From NCBI GenBank assembly GCA_013178005.1, contig JABLXL010000015.1, positions 1-44,336 on the forward strand: DNA of 44,336 nucleotides, written 5' to 3'. A program made the position numbers and the translations under genes. This stretch comes from Actinomycetota bacterium (GTDB lineage: Bacteria; Actinomycetota; Geothermincolia; Geothermincolales; RBG-13-55-18). Shown here piece after piece: positions 23,715 through 33,263 of this stretch. The stretch's first letter is position 1. Each line of letters opens with the position of its first letter. The notes below the pieces were generated by a model. It made no database searches. It saw only the letters and a program-made list of their open reading frames with translations, and was not told the origin of the DNA.

Positions 23715-24620
23715 CTACAGACCTGGCCCTTGCGGGCCGGGGAGGAGGTCGTCGCCTTCCAGGAGGTGAATGACCTCCAAGCAATCCATTACCACATCCT
23801 GGTATTTCCTCTGCTCCCACCCCAGGTACCCCACGGGGCAGCGCACCGCGCGCACTCCCCTCACCAGCTGGTCCCGCTTATCGTGGATATGCCCCGAGAT
23901 GGAGGTGGTGACCTTGGGGTGGGCGAGCAATATGCCGCCCGTGTCCCGGGAACCCGGAAAAGGAACCCCTTCCACCGAAAGCTCCTCGAAGGGCGGGTAA
24001 TGGGTCACCGCCACGATCTCGTCAACCTCCGGATTCCTGGCCATGACCTCAATGTCCTGGTCCAGCCGCAAGTTGAATTCACGTGCCACCTCCCCGTCCG
24101 GCCTCCTTACCAGGGACGGCATCCCCTCCATCATGAGCGAGATGTCCCCCCAGCATGCCCAGCGCAAATCGTTCCATACGCTGTCCAGGAGGTAATGGTG
24201 CTCCCTCGGGAAACCCGCTTGGCTTTCCTTGCCGCCCTTATGGTCGTACCATCCCACGCTGCCCACGAATCCCACGCCCCGCAGGGCCACCGGCTCCATC
24301 CACAGCGGCACGAAGCCGTTTCGCCTGCAAGCCTCGGGAAGGTAGAAAAAATACTTCTCGTATGAGTCGTGTCCCAACTCCTGCATCTCCTCCGAGAGCA
24401 CCCATATGTCCTGGTTTCCGGGAACGAAGAGCTTCAAGCAACGCAGGGAGGAAAAACAATCCAGGGCGTACTCCAGGTCCCCCAGCTCGGGGCTCACGTC
24501 CCCGGCTATGATGAACACGTCCGGGTCAACGACCTTCAGCACCTCGACCAGGTATGGGACCAGTTCCCAGTTGCGCTGGGAGATGTCCACGTGCAAGTCG
24601 CTGGTGTAGGCGATCCTCAA
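23715..24620 (-). CDS. Metallophosphoesterase with altered GNH motif
   Basis: About 302 residues. Motifs in order: TSDLHVD (Asp8, His10), AGDVSPELG (Asp41), VPGNQD (Asn69), THYPP and SGHIHDKRD. In nearly all family members the Asn motif is GNHD/E; here the His, which helps protonate the leaving group, is Gln70. The metal ligands are kept. It may bind nucleotides or phosphodiesters with reduced or altered chemistry. TTG 24620 lies 6 nt after GGGGGTG and gives an N-terminus (MRIAYTSDLH) like that of the other phosphoesterase; the GTG at 24629 overlaps that site and is less likely. Confidence 0.8.
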   Translation of the reverse strand: MRIAYTSDLHVDISQRNWELVPYLVEVLKVVDPDVFIIAGDVSPELGDLEYALDCFSSLRCLKLFVPGNQDIWVLSEEMQELGHDSYEKYFFYLPEACRRNGFVPLWMEPVALRGVGFVGSVGWYDHKGGKESQAGFPREHHYLLDSVWNDLRWACWGDISLMMEGMPSLVRRPDGEVAREFNLRLDQDIEVMARNPEVDEIVAVTHYPPFEELSVEGVPFPGSRDTGGILLAHPKVTTSISGHIHDKRDQLVRGVRAVRCPVGYLGWEQRKYQDVVMDCLEVIHLLEGDDLLPGPQGPGL

Positions 24621-24629
24621 GATCTGCAC

Positions 24630-24852
24630 CCCCGATCGCGAGCGAACGACATCTCCATTCTACGGCACAACGGCTCGCGTTACGATCGTGGATCCGGGGC
24701 GCACCCTCTTGCCCTCAAGCCCGGGACGCATGCAACGCTAGCCTTGATACCCTGAACACGATCCCGCCGGGCAACCGGGTCGCGAACGCGAAGCGGCGAC
24801 GGGATCAGGCCGACGGCGAAACGGGGCGGCCCCTGGATATCGTGCCGCGTGG
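24630..24852. other. Intergenic region, nothing recognised
   Basis: About 220 bp between the phosphoesterase start and the end of the histidine-kinase gene, both on the minus strand. It should contain the promoter of the phosphoesterase gene, but I find no convincing -35/-10 pair or terminator. Confidence 0.4.
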
Positions 24853-27800
24853 TCAGGCCCTCGCCGCTTCCCCGCGGGACCCTTCGGCGCCCAGCTCGGG
24901 TTGGGGGAGGCGCACCAGGAAAGTCGACCCCCTGCCATGCTCGCTGCTCACCTCGATGCGCCCGCCTTGCGCCTCGACCAGACGGCTTACGATATACAGG
25001 CCGAGCCCCATGCCCTTGACGGAGCCGGCCTCGCTCTCCTCCGCGCGGCGGAAGGGCTGGAAGATGAGCTTGATGTTCTCCTCGCTGATTCCCTGGCCCT
25101 CGTCGCGCACCCCTAGCACAGCCTCGCGGAGGTCACGGCGCGCGAAGACCTCCACCAGGGAGCCGGGAGGGGAATACTTGAGCGCGTTCTCCATGAGATT
25201 GAAGAGGACGATCTCCAGCTTGTCGCGATCGGCGAATATCCTCTCCGCGCCCGGCTCCAGCCTTATCTCCAACGCGTGTTGCGAGGAACGCGCCTGCAGC
25301 TCGTCCCTCAAGCCCGCGAGGAGGACCCGCAGATCCACTTCCTCGGTCACCAGGGAGAGCTTTCCCGATTCCAGGCGCGATATCTCCATCATGTTCACCA
25401 CGCTGCGCCGCAACCTGTCAGCGGCTTTCACCAGCTTGGCGGCAACCTCGCGGCTCTCTTCCGCGTCCATGCTCTCCCCGTAATCGCGCATCACTTCGGA
25501 AAAGCCCATGATGAGGGTGAGGGGGTGGCGGATCTCGTGCGAGGCCATATTGATAAGGTCGGTCTTGGCCTTGACCCTCTCCTCCTGCGTCCGGCACATC
25601 TCCTCCAGCAGGCGTATACGCCCGCGCATGGCATCATGGCGCAACGGCACCCCTATAAAGGAGCCGACTATCCCCGCGACCCTTTCCACCAGCGCCGCCT
25701 CCCTCTCGCCGAAGGCACCGCCCCGGGAGCTGCCCACCAACATTACCCCCTGCAGGTCCTCTCCCCGCAGCTCCACGGCCATATAGGAGCGAACCCCCTT
25801 CATCGCCAGCTCGTCCTCGCCCGGGCCCCGCAAGAAGGAATTGAGGTTGTTCCTCACCAGCCTTCCCGCACGCGTGACCGTGAGCATGAGAGGGCCCTTT
25901 GCATCGAGGAGTTCGTCGAAGGCGCCGTTCTCCTCTTTTCTGCCCTTGAACAGGGCCACCCTCCTTATCCCCGCCTTGCCGTACGCGGAGACCAGGAGGA
26001 GATCCACGTCCATCCTCGCCGCGAGTTCCTCGTGCAGTCTTTCGCACATATCCTCGAGCGTCTGGGAAGACGGCAGGCGGGTGAAAACCCCCAGCAGCGA
26101 CTCGCTCTCGGACAGCGTGTTCTCCAGCGCGATCCCCTCGCGGCGTGACTCAAGCGCGGCCACGGCCTGCCCGGCCAGGAAGTGCGCGAGCCGGCGATGA
26201 AATTCCTGGAAGAAACCCTCCTGGAAAAATTTCTCGAAAACCAGCGCCCCCATCTTTCCCTTCCTGCCGATCAGGGGAACGGAGATGTACGAACGCGCCA
26301 CCGATTCGCCGTCGACCTCCTCCCCCACGCGTTCGGTGCCGCACAAGGCGTGTCCTCTCTCCAGCGCCAGGGCCATGCCCCGGCCGGAGAGGAAGCCCAA
26401 ATCCTCCATGCCCACGGTTTCCGGGGCGTCAACCGCCCCCTTGAGCGCGCCGCCTTCTTCGTCGTAGACCATGATGGCGGCGCGGTCACAACCCAGAAGC
26501 TCCCTGCCTCCCCGTGCGATGACTCGCAGGGCCTGTTCGGGATCGCAGCAGGCGCTCAGCTCCTCCTCTATCTCGGTAAGCGCCTCCAGGGAAGCGCGGT
26601 ACCTTTCCGCTTGGGCCCTCCCGGAAAGCCCCCGCGCCAGGCCCAGCACCACCGTGGTCATGGGCTGCAGCGAGTCCATCTCCGCCTTGGTCAACCTCAT
26701 CTCGGGGCGGAGGTAATAACCGCCAACCAGCACCGCTCCCGCATCCCTGGCCGGCACCAGCAGTATGGAAAGGTTTTCGAGGACGGCCTGATCGCTCGCC
26801 GGCATCTCCCTCAAGGCCGGGTTGCCGGGCTTCACCACCGCCATGCGCTCCAGGTGCTCCGCGACACGCTTCACCCCCGCAGTGTTCCTGAACAGGCTCT
26901 CCCCACCGTAAACGGACTCCGCATACCACTGGAAAGTCTCCGCCGTCTCCTCGCCCGCGGGCTCGCGGTAGTAGCTGAAGGCCATGGCCGCGCCCAGCTC
27001 GGCTGCCATCATACGCAAGGCCGCGGCGAGAAAATCCTCCACGCACGCCGCCCCGGAGGATACGCGCGTGAGCTGCTCGACCAGGGCCGGGAAATCCCGC
27101 TCCCCGCCCAGCACCCCTTCCAACCCCGCTTCTCCGCCCGCCTCCCCCGAGAAAAGCTCTCCCAGCTTCCGGGAGAGACGCACCAGCAATTCCATGTCCC
27201 GGGGCTCCATGGCCGTGTAAGCCCTGCCGAAGAGGGTGAGCAGGCCGACCAGCCTGTCTCGCTGAAAAATGGGGGTGAGAAGGAAACTCTTCACCTGGTT
27301 GGCGTGGAAATAGGGCTTGACCCCGGGGAAGAATTCGCCGATACGGCCAGCGTCCAGGCTGAACTCCCGCTCCTCCGCGCGGCGCATGGCCTGGAGCAAC
27401 TCCGAGAGGCGGTTCTCGAAGAGATGCTCGATTATCTCGGTCATCCCACCCCAGCCCCGAGAGGCCACCAGCACCGCCCTGTTCCCTCCACCACCATCCT
27501 CCACGCGATGCACCGTGCCCCCGTCCATGTTCAAGAGCTTGATGAGGAGGTCGAGCCCAAGGGAGGCAGCCTGCGCGGGCTCCAGACGCCCCGACAGGTA
27601 TTCCGTCAGCGCCCCTTCCTCCGGAGAACCCGGCTCCTCGCCGGAACGGTCTTTCCCATCCTGATCTTCGAAGGAAAACATCTCCAGTAATTTCTCCAGC
27701 ACCGCCCCCACGGCGGCGGTCCCGAAGGACTGCTGGTCCGGCAAGGCGGTCCCCGAGGGAATCGCAACCAGCAACGCCGCCTTGAGCTGCGCATGGCTCT

Positions 27801-28143
27801 TGACGGGGAAGAGCAGCAGGACATCGCCCGCGTCCATGCACAGATCCTGTAGCCCCAGCTCGCCCAGCTTGCCCTTTTCCACCAGGGCGTAATGGCGCGC
27901 CGGCTGCGCCTCAATCCAGTCCGACGAGATGAGAACGTCGCGCATGCCCTTGCGCCCTTCGGGCGAAACGCCCCAGGCCATGCGCAACTCCAGGAAGGGC
28001 GAGAGATCGCGCCGCGCGAATAGCGCCGCCCTGGTTCCACCCAGCGCCTCCGCGACGACTCCCAGGACCTCCTCGATGGAGAACCCCTGGGAATAGCGCC
28101 GCAGGATATCCCGGTACAGGTCAACGGCCTCTTTCAAGTCCAT
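24853..28143 (-). CDS. Large soluble multi-GAF sensor histidine kinase
   Basis: A 1096-residue protein with no membrane segment. About five GAF-like sensory domains precede the kinase core. The clearest are near residues 540-700 (LEALTEIEEELSACCDPEQA, then GCDRAAIMVYDEEGG) and 700-850 (LSESESLLGVFTRLPSSQTL). The HisKA box is NMASHEIRHPLTLIMGFSEV (His869). The ATPase domain is complete: N-box NLMENALKYSPPGS, G1 VRDEGQGIS, F-box IFQPFRRAEE, G2 GMGLGLYIVSRLVEAQGG. It should autophosphorylate, unlike the small kinase-like protein at 6848. ATG 28143 follows GGGGAGGGGCGG. No response regulator is adjacent, so it is an orphan. Several GAF domains carry single cysteines but none shows an obvious haem or bilin motif. 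Confidence 0.85.
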   Translation of the reverse strand: MDLKEAVDLYRDILRRYSQGFSIEEVLGVVAEALGGTRAALFARRDLSPFLELRMAWGVSPEGRKGMRDVLISSDWIEAQPARHYALVEKGKLGELGLQDLCMDAGDVLLLFPVKSHAQLKAALLVAIPSGTALPDQQSFGTAAVGAVLEKLLEMFSFEDQDGKDRSGEEPGSPEEGALTEYLSGRLEPAQAASLGLDLLIKLLNMDGGTVHRVEDGGGGNRAVLVASRGWGGMTEIIEHLFENRLSELLQAMRRAEEREFSLDAGRIGEFFPGVKPYFHANQVKSFLLTPIFQRDRLVGLLTLFGRAYTAMEPRDMELLVRLSRKLGELFSGEAGGEAGLEGVLGGERDFPALVEQLTRVSSGAACVEDFLAAALRMMAAELGAAMAFSYYREPAGEETAETFQWYAESVYGGESLFRNTAGVKRVAEHLERMAVVKPGNPALREMPASDQAVLENLSILLVPARDAGAVLVGGYYLRPEMRLTKAEMDSLQPMTTVVLGLARGLSGRAQAERYRASLEALTEIEEELSACCDPEQALRVIARGGRELLGCDRAAIMVYDEEGGALKGAVDAPETVGMEDLGFLSGRGMALALERGHALCGTERVGEEVDGESVARSYISVPLIGRKGKMGALVFEKFFQEGFFQEFHRRLAHFLAGQAVAALESRREGIALENTLSESESLLGVFTRLPSSQTLEDMCERLHEELAARMDVDLLLVSAYGKAGIRRVALFKGRKEENGAFDELLDAKGPLMLTVTRAGRLVRNNLNSFLRGPGEDELAMKGVRSYMAVELRGEDLQGVMLVGSSRGGAFGEREAALVERVAGIVGSFIGVPLRHDAMRGRIRLLEEMCRTQEERVKAKTDLINMASHEIRHPLTLIMGFSEVMRDYGESMDAEESREVAAKLVKAADRLRRSVVNMMEISRLESGKLSLVTEEVDLRVLLAGLRDELQARSSQHALEIRLEPGAERIFADRDKLEIVLFNLMENALKYSPPGSLVEVFARRDLREAVLGVRDEGQGISEENIKLIFQPFRRAEESEAGSVKGMGLGLYIVSRLVEAQGGRIEVSSEHGRGSTFLVRLPQPELGAEGSRGEAARA

Positions 28144-28464
28144 CCGCCCCTCCCCATCATCGCATCGAGGGCTTTTCTTTTCGCTTCCACGACACAAAAC
28201 AACGGCGGAAACAGGGTTTCCGCTCGCGGAAATAACCTTATACAATTATTATGCTTTCATCCATGGATTCCTTCCCTGAAGGGGTGGAATCTAACGGCGT
28301 TCGGGTTACCGTGCCTCCAGGTCCACCCGGGCAAGCGGGCAAAAGCACGAGCGCACTTATGGCCGTCTTGATGGCCTCAAGCCCCCGCCAGGCGGCAAAC
28401 GTCATGGGGTTACGAAGGACGCCGCTTATCGTCGCCGGTAGACGCCTCGTGGGTCCGCCTCGCA

Positions 28465-29976
28465 TCAACCTCCGGAGGCGTTAGAGAGAATCCCGGGCCT
28501 TTCCACCAGCCACCTTTCGCCGGACCAGTAAAGGGCCCAGGTCCCGAGGTTGACCCTCCTTCCCTCGGCCTTCGCCCACACCTCGAGGAGGATCACTCGC
28601 TCCCTTTCCTCCAACACTTTGCCCTCCATCGAGGTTATCTCGGCGGAACCACCCTGGTCCGGCAACTTCCTGCTCAGGGCGTCCAGGTCGACCTCCTCCT
28701 TCGCCTTTGGGGAGAGAAGGTCCGAAGCCCTTTCCAAGTCCCCATCTTTCAAGGCGGACAGGAACGCTTCCACCGCCTTCATGGGATCCGGCCTCGGCTG
28801 TTTATTCTCTCCGCCGTCCTTTAACAGCAGCAGCGTGATCGCCAGAGCAGCGCCCGCGACCAGGACCGGGATCAGGATGGCCGCCGCCAACAGACCTTTC
28901 CTCCTCTTCCCGGCCCGTGACGGCTTTTTCGATCGCCCTTCGTCTCCCGAGATGGGAATCGATCCGGCTTCTTGCGGGAGATGATCTTCTTCACCAACGC
29001 CAGAGGGAAGTCCTGCTTCGTCCCGGGCAACGGGAGTCGATCCCGCCTCCGGGCCCTCCTCGGCCGTCGCTATAACCTGTCCGGGCATCTCTCCCGAAGG
29101 CGGGCCCGCGAACGAGGCCAGCACTTCGTCCAGTTCGAGGGCCATCTCCTTCGCGTCCGCATAACGCCCGGACGCCTCCTTGCTTAAAGCTCTATCCAGT
29201 ATTTCCCTTACCCTAGGATGGTGAATGCCGTGTTCCGCGTCCAGGGGAGGTCTCCTCTCCAGGATGTTATAGATGGCCGTGGGAGGGGAATCGGCGGCAA
29301 AGGGATTTTTCCCGCTCAACATCTCGTAAAGCACGACCCCAAGGGAAAAGAGGTCGGAGCGGGGGTCTAGGGGATCTCCCCGCACCTGCTCCGGGCTCAT
29401 GTACTGGGGCGTGCCCATGGAATAGCCGGTCTGGGTGAGGGTGGCGGTGTCCATGGAGCGCGCGATGCCGAAGTCCCCCACCTTTACCTCTCCATCCTTC
29501 GAAACGAAGATGTTCCCCGGCTTGATATCGCGATGCACCACGCCGTGGGCGTGGGCGTACTCCAGAGCACGGCAGACCTGGAGGGCGACCCGCAAAGCCG
29601 CCGGCTCCTCCAGGGCACCCTCTTCCTCCAGGATGGAAGCAAGGGTCTTCCCCTCCATGAGCTCCATGGTGATGAAATGGTATTCGCCGTGTCGATCGAT
29701 GTCGAAGGTCGCCACAATATTGGGATGCATCAGCCTTCCCGCGAGACGGGCTTCCCGGTAGAAGCGCTGCACCGCCTCTTCGCGCGCCGCCTCCGACAAA
29801 CCCTGCGGAAGGCGCAGGACCTTCACCGCCACGCGCCGGTCCATGACCGAGTCGTGGGCCAGGAATACCGTGCCCATGGCGCCCCGCCCCAGCGTCCCCA
29901 GCAGGCGGTAGCGCTCCTTGAGCACCACCTCCGTTTGCCCTTCCCGTCCTTCTTCCCGTCTACCTTCTCGGGCCAA
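28465..29976 (-). CDS. Membrane Ser/Thr protein kinase (PknB-like) with NTF2-like sensor domain
   Basis: About 503 residues. The Hanks-type kinase domain spans about 20-280: glycine loop LGRGAMGTVFLAHD, catalytic Lys in VAVKVL, Glu-bearing helix FYREARLAG, catalytic loop HRDIKPGNI, DFG in VGDFGIA, and the activation-loop Thr stretch TATLTQTGYSMGTPQYMSPEQ. A juxtamembrane acidic linker leads to one helix (LLAAAILIPVLVAGAALAITLLLL). Instead of the PASTA repeats of PknB the outside part is a single domain of about 100 residues (AVEAFLSALKDGDLERASDL, then WALYWSGERWLVER), like NTF2/DUF4878. TTG 29976 follows GGGAGG by 4 nt; TTG 30009 has no such site. No phosphatase or FHA gene is adjacent. Confidence 0.85.
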   Translation of the reverse strand: MAREGRREEGREGQTEVVLKERYRLLGTLGRGAMGTVFLAHDSVMDRRVAVKVLRLPQGLSEAAREEAVQRFYREARLAGRLMHPNIVATFDIDRHGEYHFITMELMEGKTLASILEEEGALEEPAALRVALQVCRALEYAHAHGVVHRDIKPGNIFVSKDGEVKVGDFGIARSMDTATLTQTGYSMGTPQYMSPEQVRGDPLDPRSDLFSLGVVLYEMLSGKNPFAADSPPTAIYNILERRPPLDAEHGIHHPRVREILDRALSKEASGRYADAKEMALELDEVLASFAGPPSGEMPGQVIATAEEGPEAGSTPVARDEAGLPSGVGEEDHLPQEAGSIPISGDEGRSKKPSRAGKRRKGLLAAAILIPVLVAGAALAITLLLLKDGGENKQPRPDPMKAVEAFLSALKDGDLERASDLLSPKAKEEVDLDALSRKLPDQGGSAEITSMEGKVLEERERVILLEVWAKAEGRRVNLGTWALYWSGERWLVERPGILSNASGG

Positions 29977-30009
29977 TGCCCCTCCCGAGATGATCGCGTC
30001 CGGCCTCAA

Positions 30010-30307
30010 ACCCCTAGCGGCCGGCCCTTATGCGTCCCCATGAACGACGCTGGAGCCTTCCCCTCCATGGACCCCCGGCGCTCGCTTTCTCTCCTCTCAC
30101 GGCATGCCCCGCGTACCGCGTATCGCCATGTCCTGCGTACTCGTCTCTTCGCCGTCAGCCGCGCCGAAGGAGTCCTTGGTATAACCATGTATCGGCCGCT
30201 CGCGCTTATGGGGTTAAGACGCCGTTCCGCAGGACCCGCCCCTGGCCCGCGGCTAGCCAATTTCTGTCGTCGGAGCCTTCGGCAGGAGAAAAGGCGAGAC
30301 AGAACGG
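30010..30307. other. Intergenic region upstream of the Ser/Thr kinase
   Basis: Almost 300 bp with no supported gene. It should contain the kinase promoter on the minus strand and the 3' end of the transcript from 30369. A TATAAC string at 30179-30184 is the only promoter-like element I see. Confidence 0.35.
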
Positions 30308-30339
30308 TGGGGGCGGCGCCCGAGCCGGCGCCGCCCCCA
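30308..30339 (-). terminator. GC-rich hairpin after the repeat-protein gene
   Basis: A perfect 13-bp inverted repeat TGGGGGCGGCGCC / GGCGCCGCCCCCA (30308-30320 with 30327-30339), 6-nt loop, 29 bp past the stop of the gene at 30369. There is no T-run on either strand, as in the U-tract-less hairpins of high-GC actinobacteria. Confidence 0.55.
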
Positions 30340-30368
30340 CAGCCCGCTTGCCCGCAGCTATGGCGGCG

Positions 30369-33263
30369 TCAACCCAGCACCGGCCTGCGCCGCGCGGCCA
30401 CGCTTATGGACAGTATGGCGAGGATGACAAGGAGGGAGACGATCCCCGCCACCGCCCAGCTTTTCTTCGAGCCCTGCCCGTAGTTGTAGGTGGCCGGGGT
30501 CTGGTAGATGAAGGCGAGGTTGTTCTCCGCGTCCTCAGCCCTCCCAAGGATATGGTCGAACTCCTCACCGCGCTGCTTGATGGCCTCCAGTTGCGATTCC
30601 GTGAGGTAGAGGTCGGCGAGGTTTCCCGCCAGCCCCTCGTACATGGCGTTGATGCCCTCTTCGGAGATCCTCTTCAAGCCGGACTCCACCTGGTCGGCGC
30701 CGTAGAGCAGGGTATCGGGCGTGGTCGTGGAGCCGAGCCCGGAGACGGCCTCTCCCAGCCCGGAGGAGATCAACATCAGGCCCTCCTTGAGGCCGGGGTC
30801 GTTCATGTCGCCGCTGGAGAGGCCGGTCTTCATGCGGTACAGCCCGTGCTGCACCTGGGCCATGGCGTAGAGGAGGGTGTTTGGAGCACCTTCCGCCCCG
30901 ATGCCGGACTTCATCAGCTCGAGGCCGTTGCCCACCTGGGCGAGGGCGTAGAGGAGGCTGTCGGCGGTGGTCTCGCTCCCGATGCCCTCCTTTATCTGCA
31001 TGAGCCCGTCGCCCATGGCCGACATGGCGTAAAGCAGCGTGTCCTCCTTGTTGGCCGACCCTATCCCCGCCTTCATGAGCTTGAGCCCGTTTTCCACCTG
31101 GGCCACGGCATAGAGAAGGGAAGGGTTGGTGGTGGGGTCCCCGATACCGCTCCGTATCTCCTCCAGCCCCTTCTCCACCTCGTTGACGGCGAAGAGGAGA
31201 GAGGGGTTCTGGTCGATGTCCCCGATGCCACGCTTGAGCTCCTCCAGGCCTCCCCTTATCTGGGCGGCCGCGTAGAGCAACTTCTCCTCCCCACCGATGC
31301 CCTCCTTGATCTCCCGCAGGCCGTTGCGGATCTCGTTCAGGCCATAGAGGAGGGTGTCCGGGGTCCTGGCGGAGCCGATGCCGGAGATCATGTCCTCGAG
31401 GCCTTCCAGCATCATGCCCAGCCCGTAGTGCATGGAGGGATCGTCCGGGTCGGTGCTCAGGATGAGGCCTTGCTCCAGCTGGTCCACGATGGGGCCGGTC
31501 CAGAAAGCCAGCACCCTGATGAGCTCCAGCCCCGACCAGAGCTCGCTGCCCACCGACGTCTGCGCGTACATCTCCGAGACGCCGGCCTTCAACTCCTGTA
31601 TGCCTTCCAGCAGGCCGGGGTTCGAGGGATCGCCGCTGCTCACGCCCTTGGTTACCTCGGACACGCCGTAGAGCAGGGTATCGCGAGTGTTCTCCGAGCC
31701 GATACCGTCGAGTATCTGTTGCAGGCCATCGGCCATGGCGGCGATGCCGTAGAGCAGGGTGTCTGGGGTCCCGGCGGAGCCGATGCCCTGGCTTGCCTCC
31801 CGCAGGCCGCTCTTCATCTCGTTCATGGCGAAGAGCAGGCTGGGATCCGCGCCGGCCGCGCCTATGCCCGCCTTGATCTGGGTCAGGCCCTTCCTCATCT
31901 CGTTCATGGCGTAGAGGAGGGTGTCCTGCATGGCCGCGTCACCGATACCCTGGGCCATCTCCTGCAGGCCGGCGGAGGCCTGGTCCACGCCGTAGAGGAG
32001 GGTGTCCGGAGTCTCGCTGGAGCCGATGCCCGCCGCCATCTCACGCAGCCCCTGGCTCATGGCGTTGATGGCATAGAGGGCCGTGTTGGCGACGTCCGGT
32101 CCCCCGATTCCCCCCAGCATGCTGGTCAAGCCCACCGAAGTGGCGTCAATGGCGTAGCTCAGGGTGTCGGGCGTGCCGGGATCCCCGATGCCCGCGACCG
32201 CCTCCTCCACACCCGGTATGAGCTGGTCCTCGAGCGCCGCCTGGGCCTCGGGCAGGCCCGATGCCATCTGCTGCAACCCGTCGCTGATGGCATGGATGCC
32301 GTAGAGCAGGGTGTTCTCCGTCTCGGCGCTCCCCAAACCGTCGCGGATCTGCCTGACCCCGTCGAAGAGCATCTTGAGGCCGATGATGAACTCCGGCAGG
32401 GTATCGCGCTGGTTGGTCTGCGGGAAGATGAAGTTGGCGGAGAGCACCAGCGGCGGCATGCTGAAGTTCTTCACGTCGGCCTCCACCCATATGGTGTGGC
32501 TTTCCTCGGTGGCGGGAGGGAACAGGGGTATGGACCATCCCACCTGGTAATGTTCGGGCAGTTCGACCACCACCCCCGTGGGGTCAGCCTTGAGGTCGAA
32601 GAAGACGTCGTTGTCGAAGTACCAGTCATAGGGGAGGATGACCAGGGGCAGGTAGGTATCCACCTCCTCGGTCTTGATCTCCCCCGTCTCGGGATCCTCG
32701 TACTCCAGGGTCCTCCTCTCCTTGCTGGTGTTCTTCATCCTCAGATAGAGCTTGAAGTGGCCGTCCTGGCCCGTCTTCTCGTTGGGGTCGGAGATGATCT
32801 CGCCGTTCCACTCGTAGATGTATTCGATGTCCAGGGGAACGCGCATCCTCACCTCCCTCACCTGCTCCTCTTCGAGCGTGACGGAGCTCAGGTAGTTGGC
32901 GTTCCCCTTTACTTCCAGCCCCTTCCATACGAGCTGGTCTCCCTCCACCACAGGGGTGGTGAAACTTTTCACGCCCTGCCAGTTGCCGCCTTCCTGCAGG
33001 GACATGTCCTTTCTCACATCAACCTCGCCCTCGCCCTTGAGGCCGAAATAGGTTATCACCCTTCCCTTCTCTATGGCGCCCTTATGGTTGGTATCCAGGA
33101 TCACCGCCTCGGAGCTCATCACCTCGACGGCCTCCTCTCCGGTCTCCGCGCCGGCGGCGGGGAAAACCGCCAGCAGGGAGAAGCTGAGCACCGCCGCAAA
33201 AAGCGCGCCCGCCCCTATCTTCGCCGCGCGTCCGATCCGCTTCATCTTCATCACCGCCCTCAC
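30369..33263 (-). CDS. Exported, C-terminally anchored protein with about 17 repeats of 27 residues
   Basis: A 964-residue protein. A signal peptide (about 6-39, ending FPAAGA) is followed by a beta-rich domain of about 260 residues (FGLKGEGEVDVRKDMSLQ, then PYDWYFDNDVFFDLKADPTG). From about 309 to 870 run repeats of consensus GIGSxxTPDTLLYAMNxMxxGLxxMxx: eight, a 100-residue interruption, then nine. Lengths are mostly exactly 27, with single units of 24 and 28. A hydrophobic helix (about 935-957, AGIVSLLVILAILSISV) and RRR end the chain, so it is anchored with the bulk outside. The repeats recall the L-x-x-G heptads of YhgE/Pip proteins but have a distinct unit. GTG 33263 overlaps the stop of the upstream gene; ATG 33251 is an alternative start. 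Confidence 0.75.
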   Translation of the reverse strand: MRAVMKMKRIGRAAKIGAGALFAAVLSFSLLAVFPAAGAETGEEAVEVMSSEAVILDTNHKGAIEKGRVITYFGLKGEGEVDVRKDMSLQEGGNWQGVKSFTTPVVEGDQLVWKGLEVKGNANYLSSVTLEEEQVREVRMRVPLDIEYIYEWNGEIISDPNEKTGQDGHFKLYLRMKNTSKERRTLEYEDPETGEIKTEEVDTYLPLVILPYDWYFDNDVFFDLKADPTGVVVELPEHYQVGWSIPLFPPATEESHTIWVEADVKNFSMPPLVLSANFIFPQTNQRDTLPEFIIGLKMLFDGVRQIRDGLGSAETENTLLYGIHAISDGLQQMASGLPEAQAALEDQLIPGVEEAVAGIGDPGTPDTLSYAIDATSVGLTSMLGGIGGPDVANTALYAINAMSQGLREMAAGIGSSETPDTLLYGVDQASAGLQEMAQGIGDAAMQDTLLYAMNEMRKGLTQIKAGIGAAGADPSLLFAMNEMKSGLREASQGIGSAGTPDTLLYGIAAMADGLQQILDGIGSENTRDTLLYGVSEVTKGVSSGDPSNPGLLEGIQELKAGVSEMYAQTSVGSELWSGLELIRVLAFWTGPIVDQLEQGLILSTDPDDPSMHYGLGMMLEGLEDMISGIGSARTPDTLLYGLNEIRNGLREIKEGIGGEEKLLYAAAQIRGGLEELKRGIGDIDQNPSLLFAVNEVEKGLEEIRSGIGDPTTNPSLLYAVAQVENGLKLMKAGIGSANKEDTLLYAMSAMGDGLMQIKEGIGSETTADSLLYALAQVGNGLELMKSGIGAEGAPNTLLYAMAQVQHGLYRMKTGLSSGDMNDPGLKEGLMLISSGLGEAVSGLGSTTTPDTLLYGADQVESGLKRISEEGINAMYEGLAGNLADLYLTESQLEAIKQRGEEFDHILGRAEDAENNLAFIYQTPATYNYGQGSKKSWAVAGIVSLLVILAILSISVAARRRPVLG

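Noticed and set aside
28251-28484. A 77-codon plus-strand frame with TATACA six bases before its ATG
   Set aside because: It imitates the leaderless pattern, but third-position GC is near 55 percent against much higher values in neighbouring genes, there is no recognisable domain, and it overlaps the end of the Ser/Thr kinase gene.
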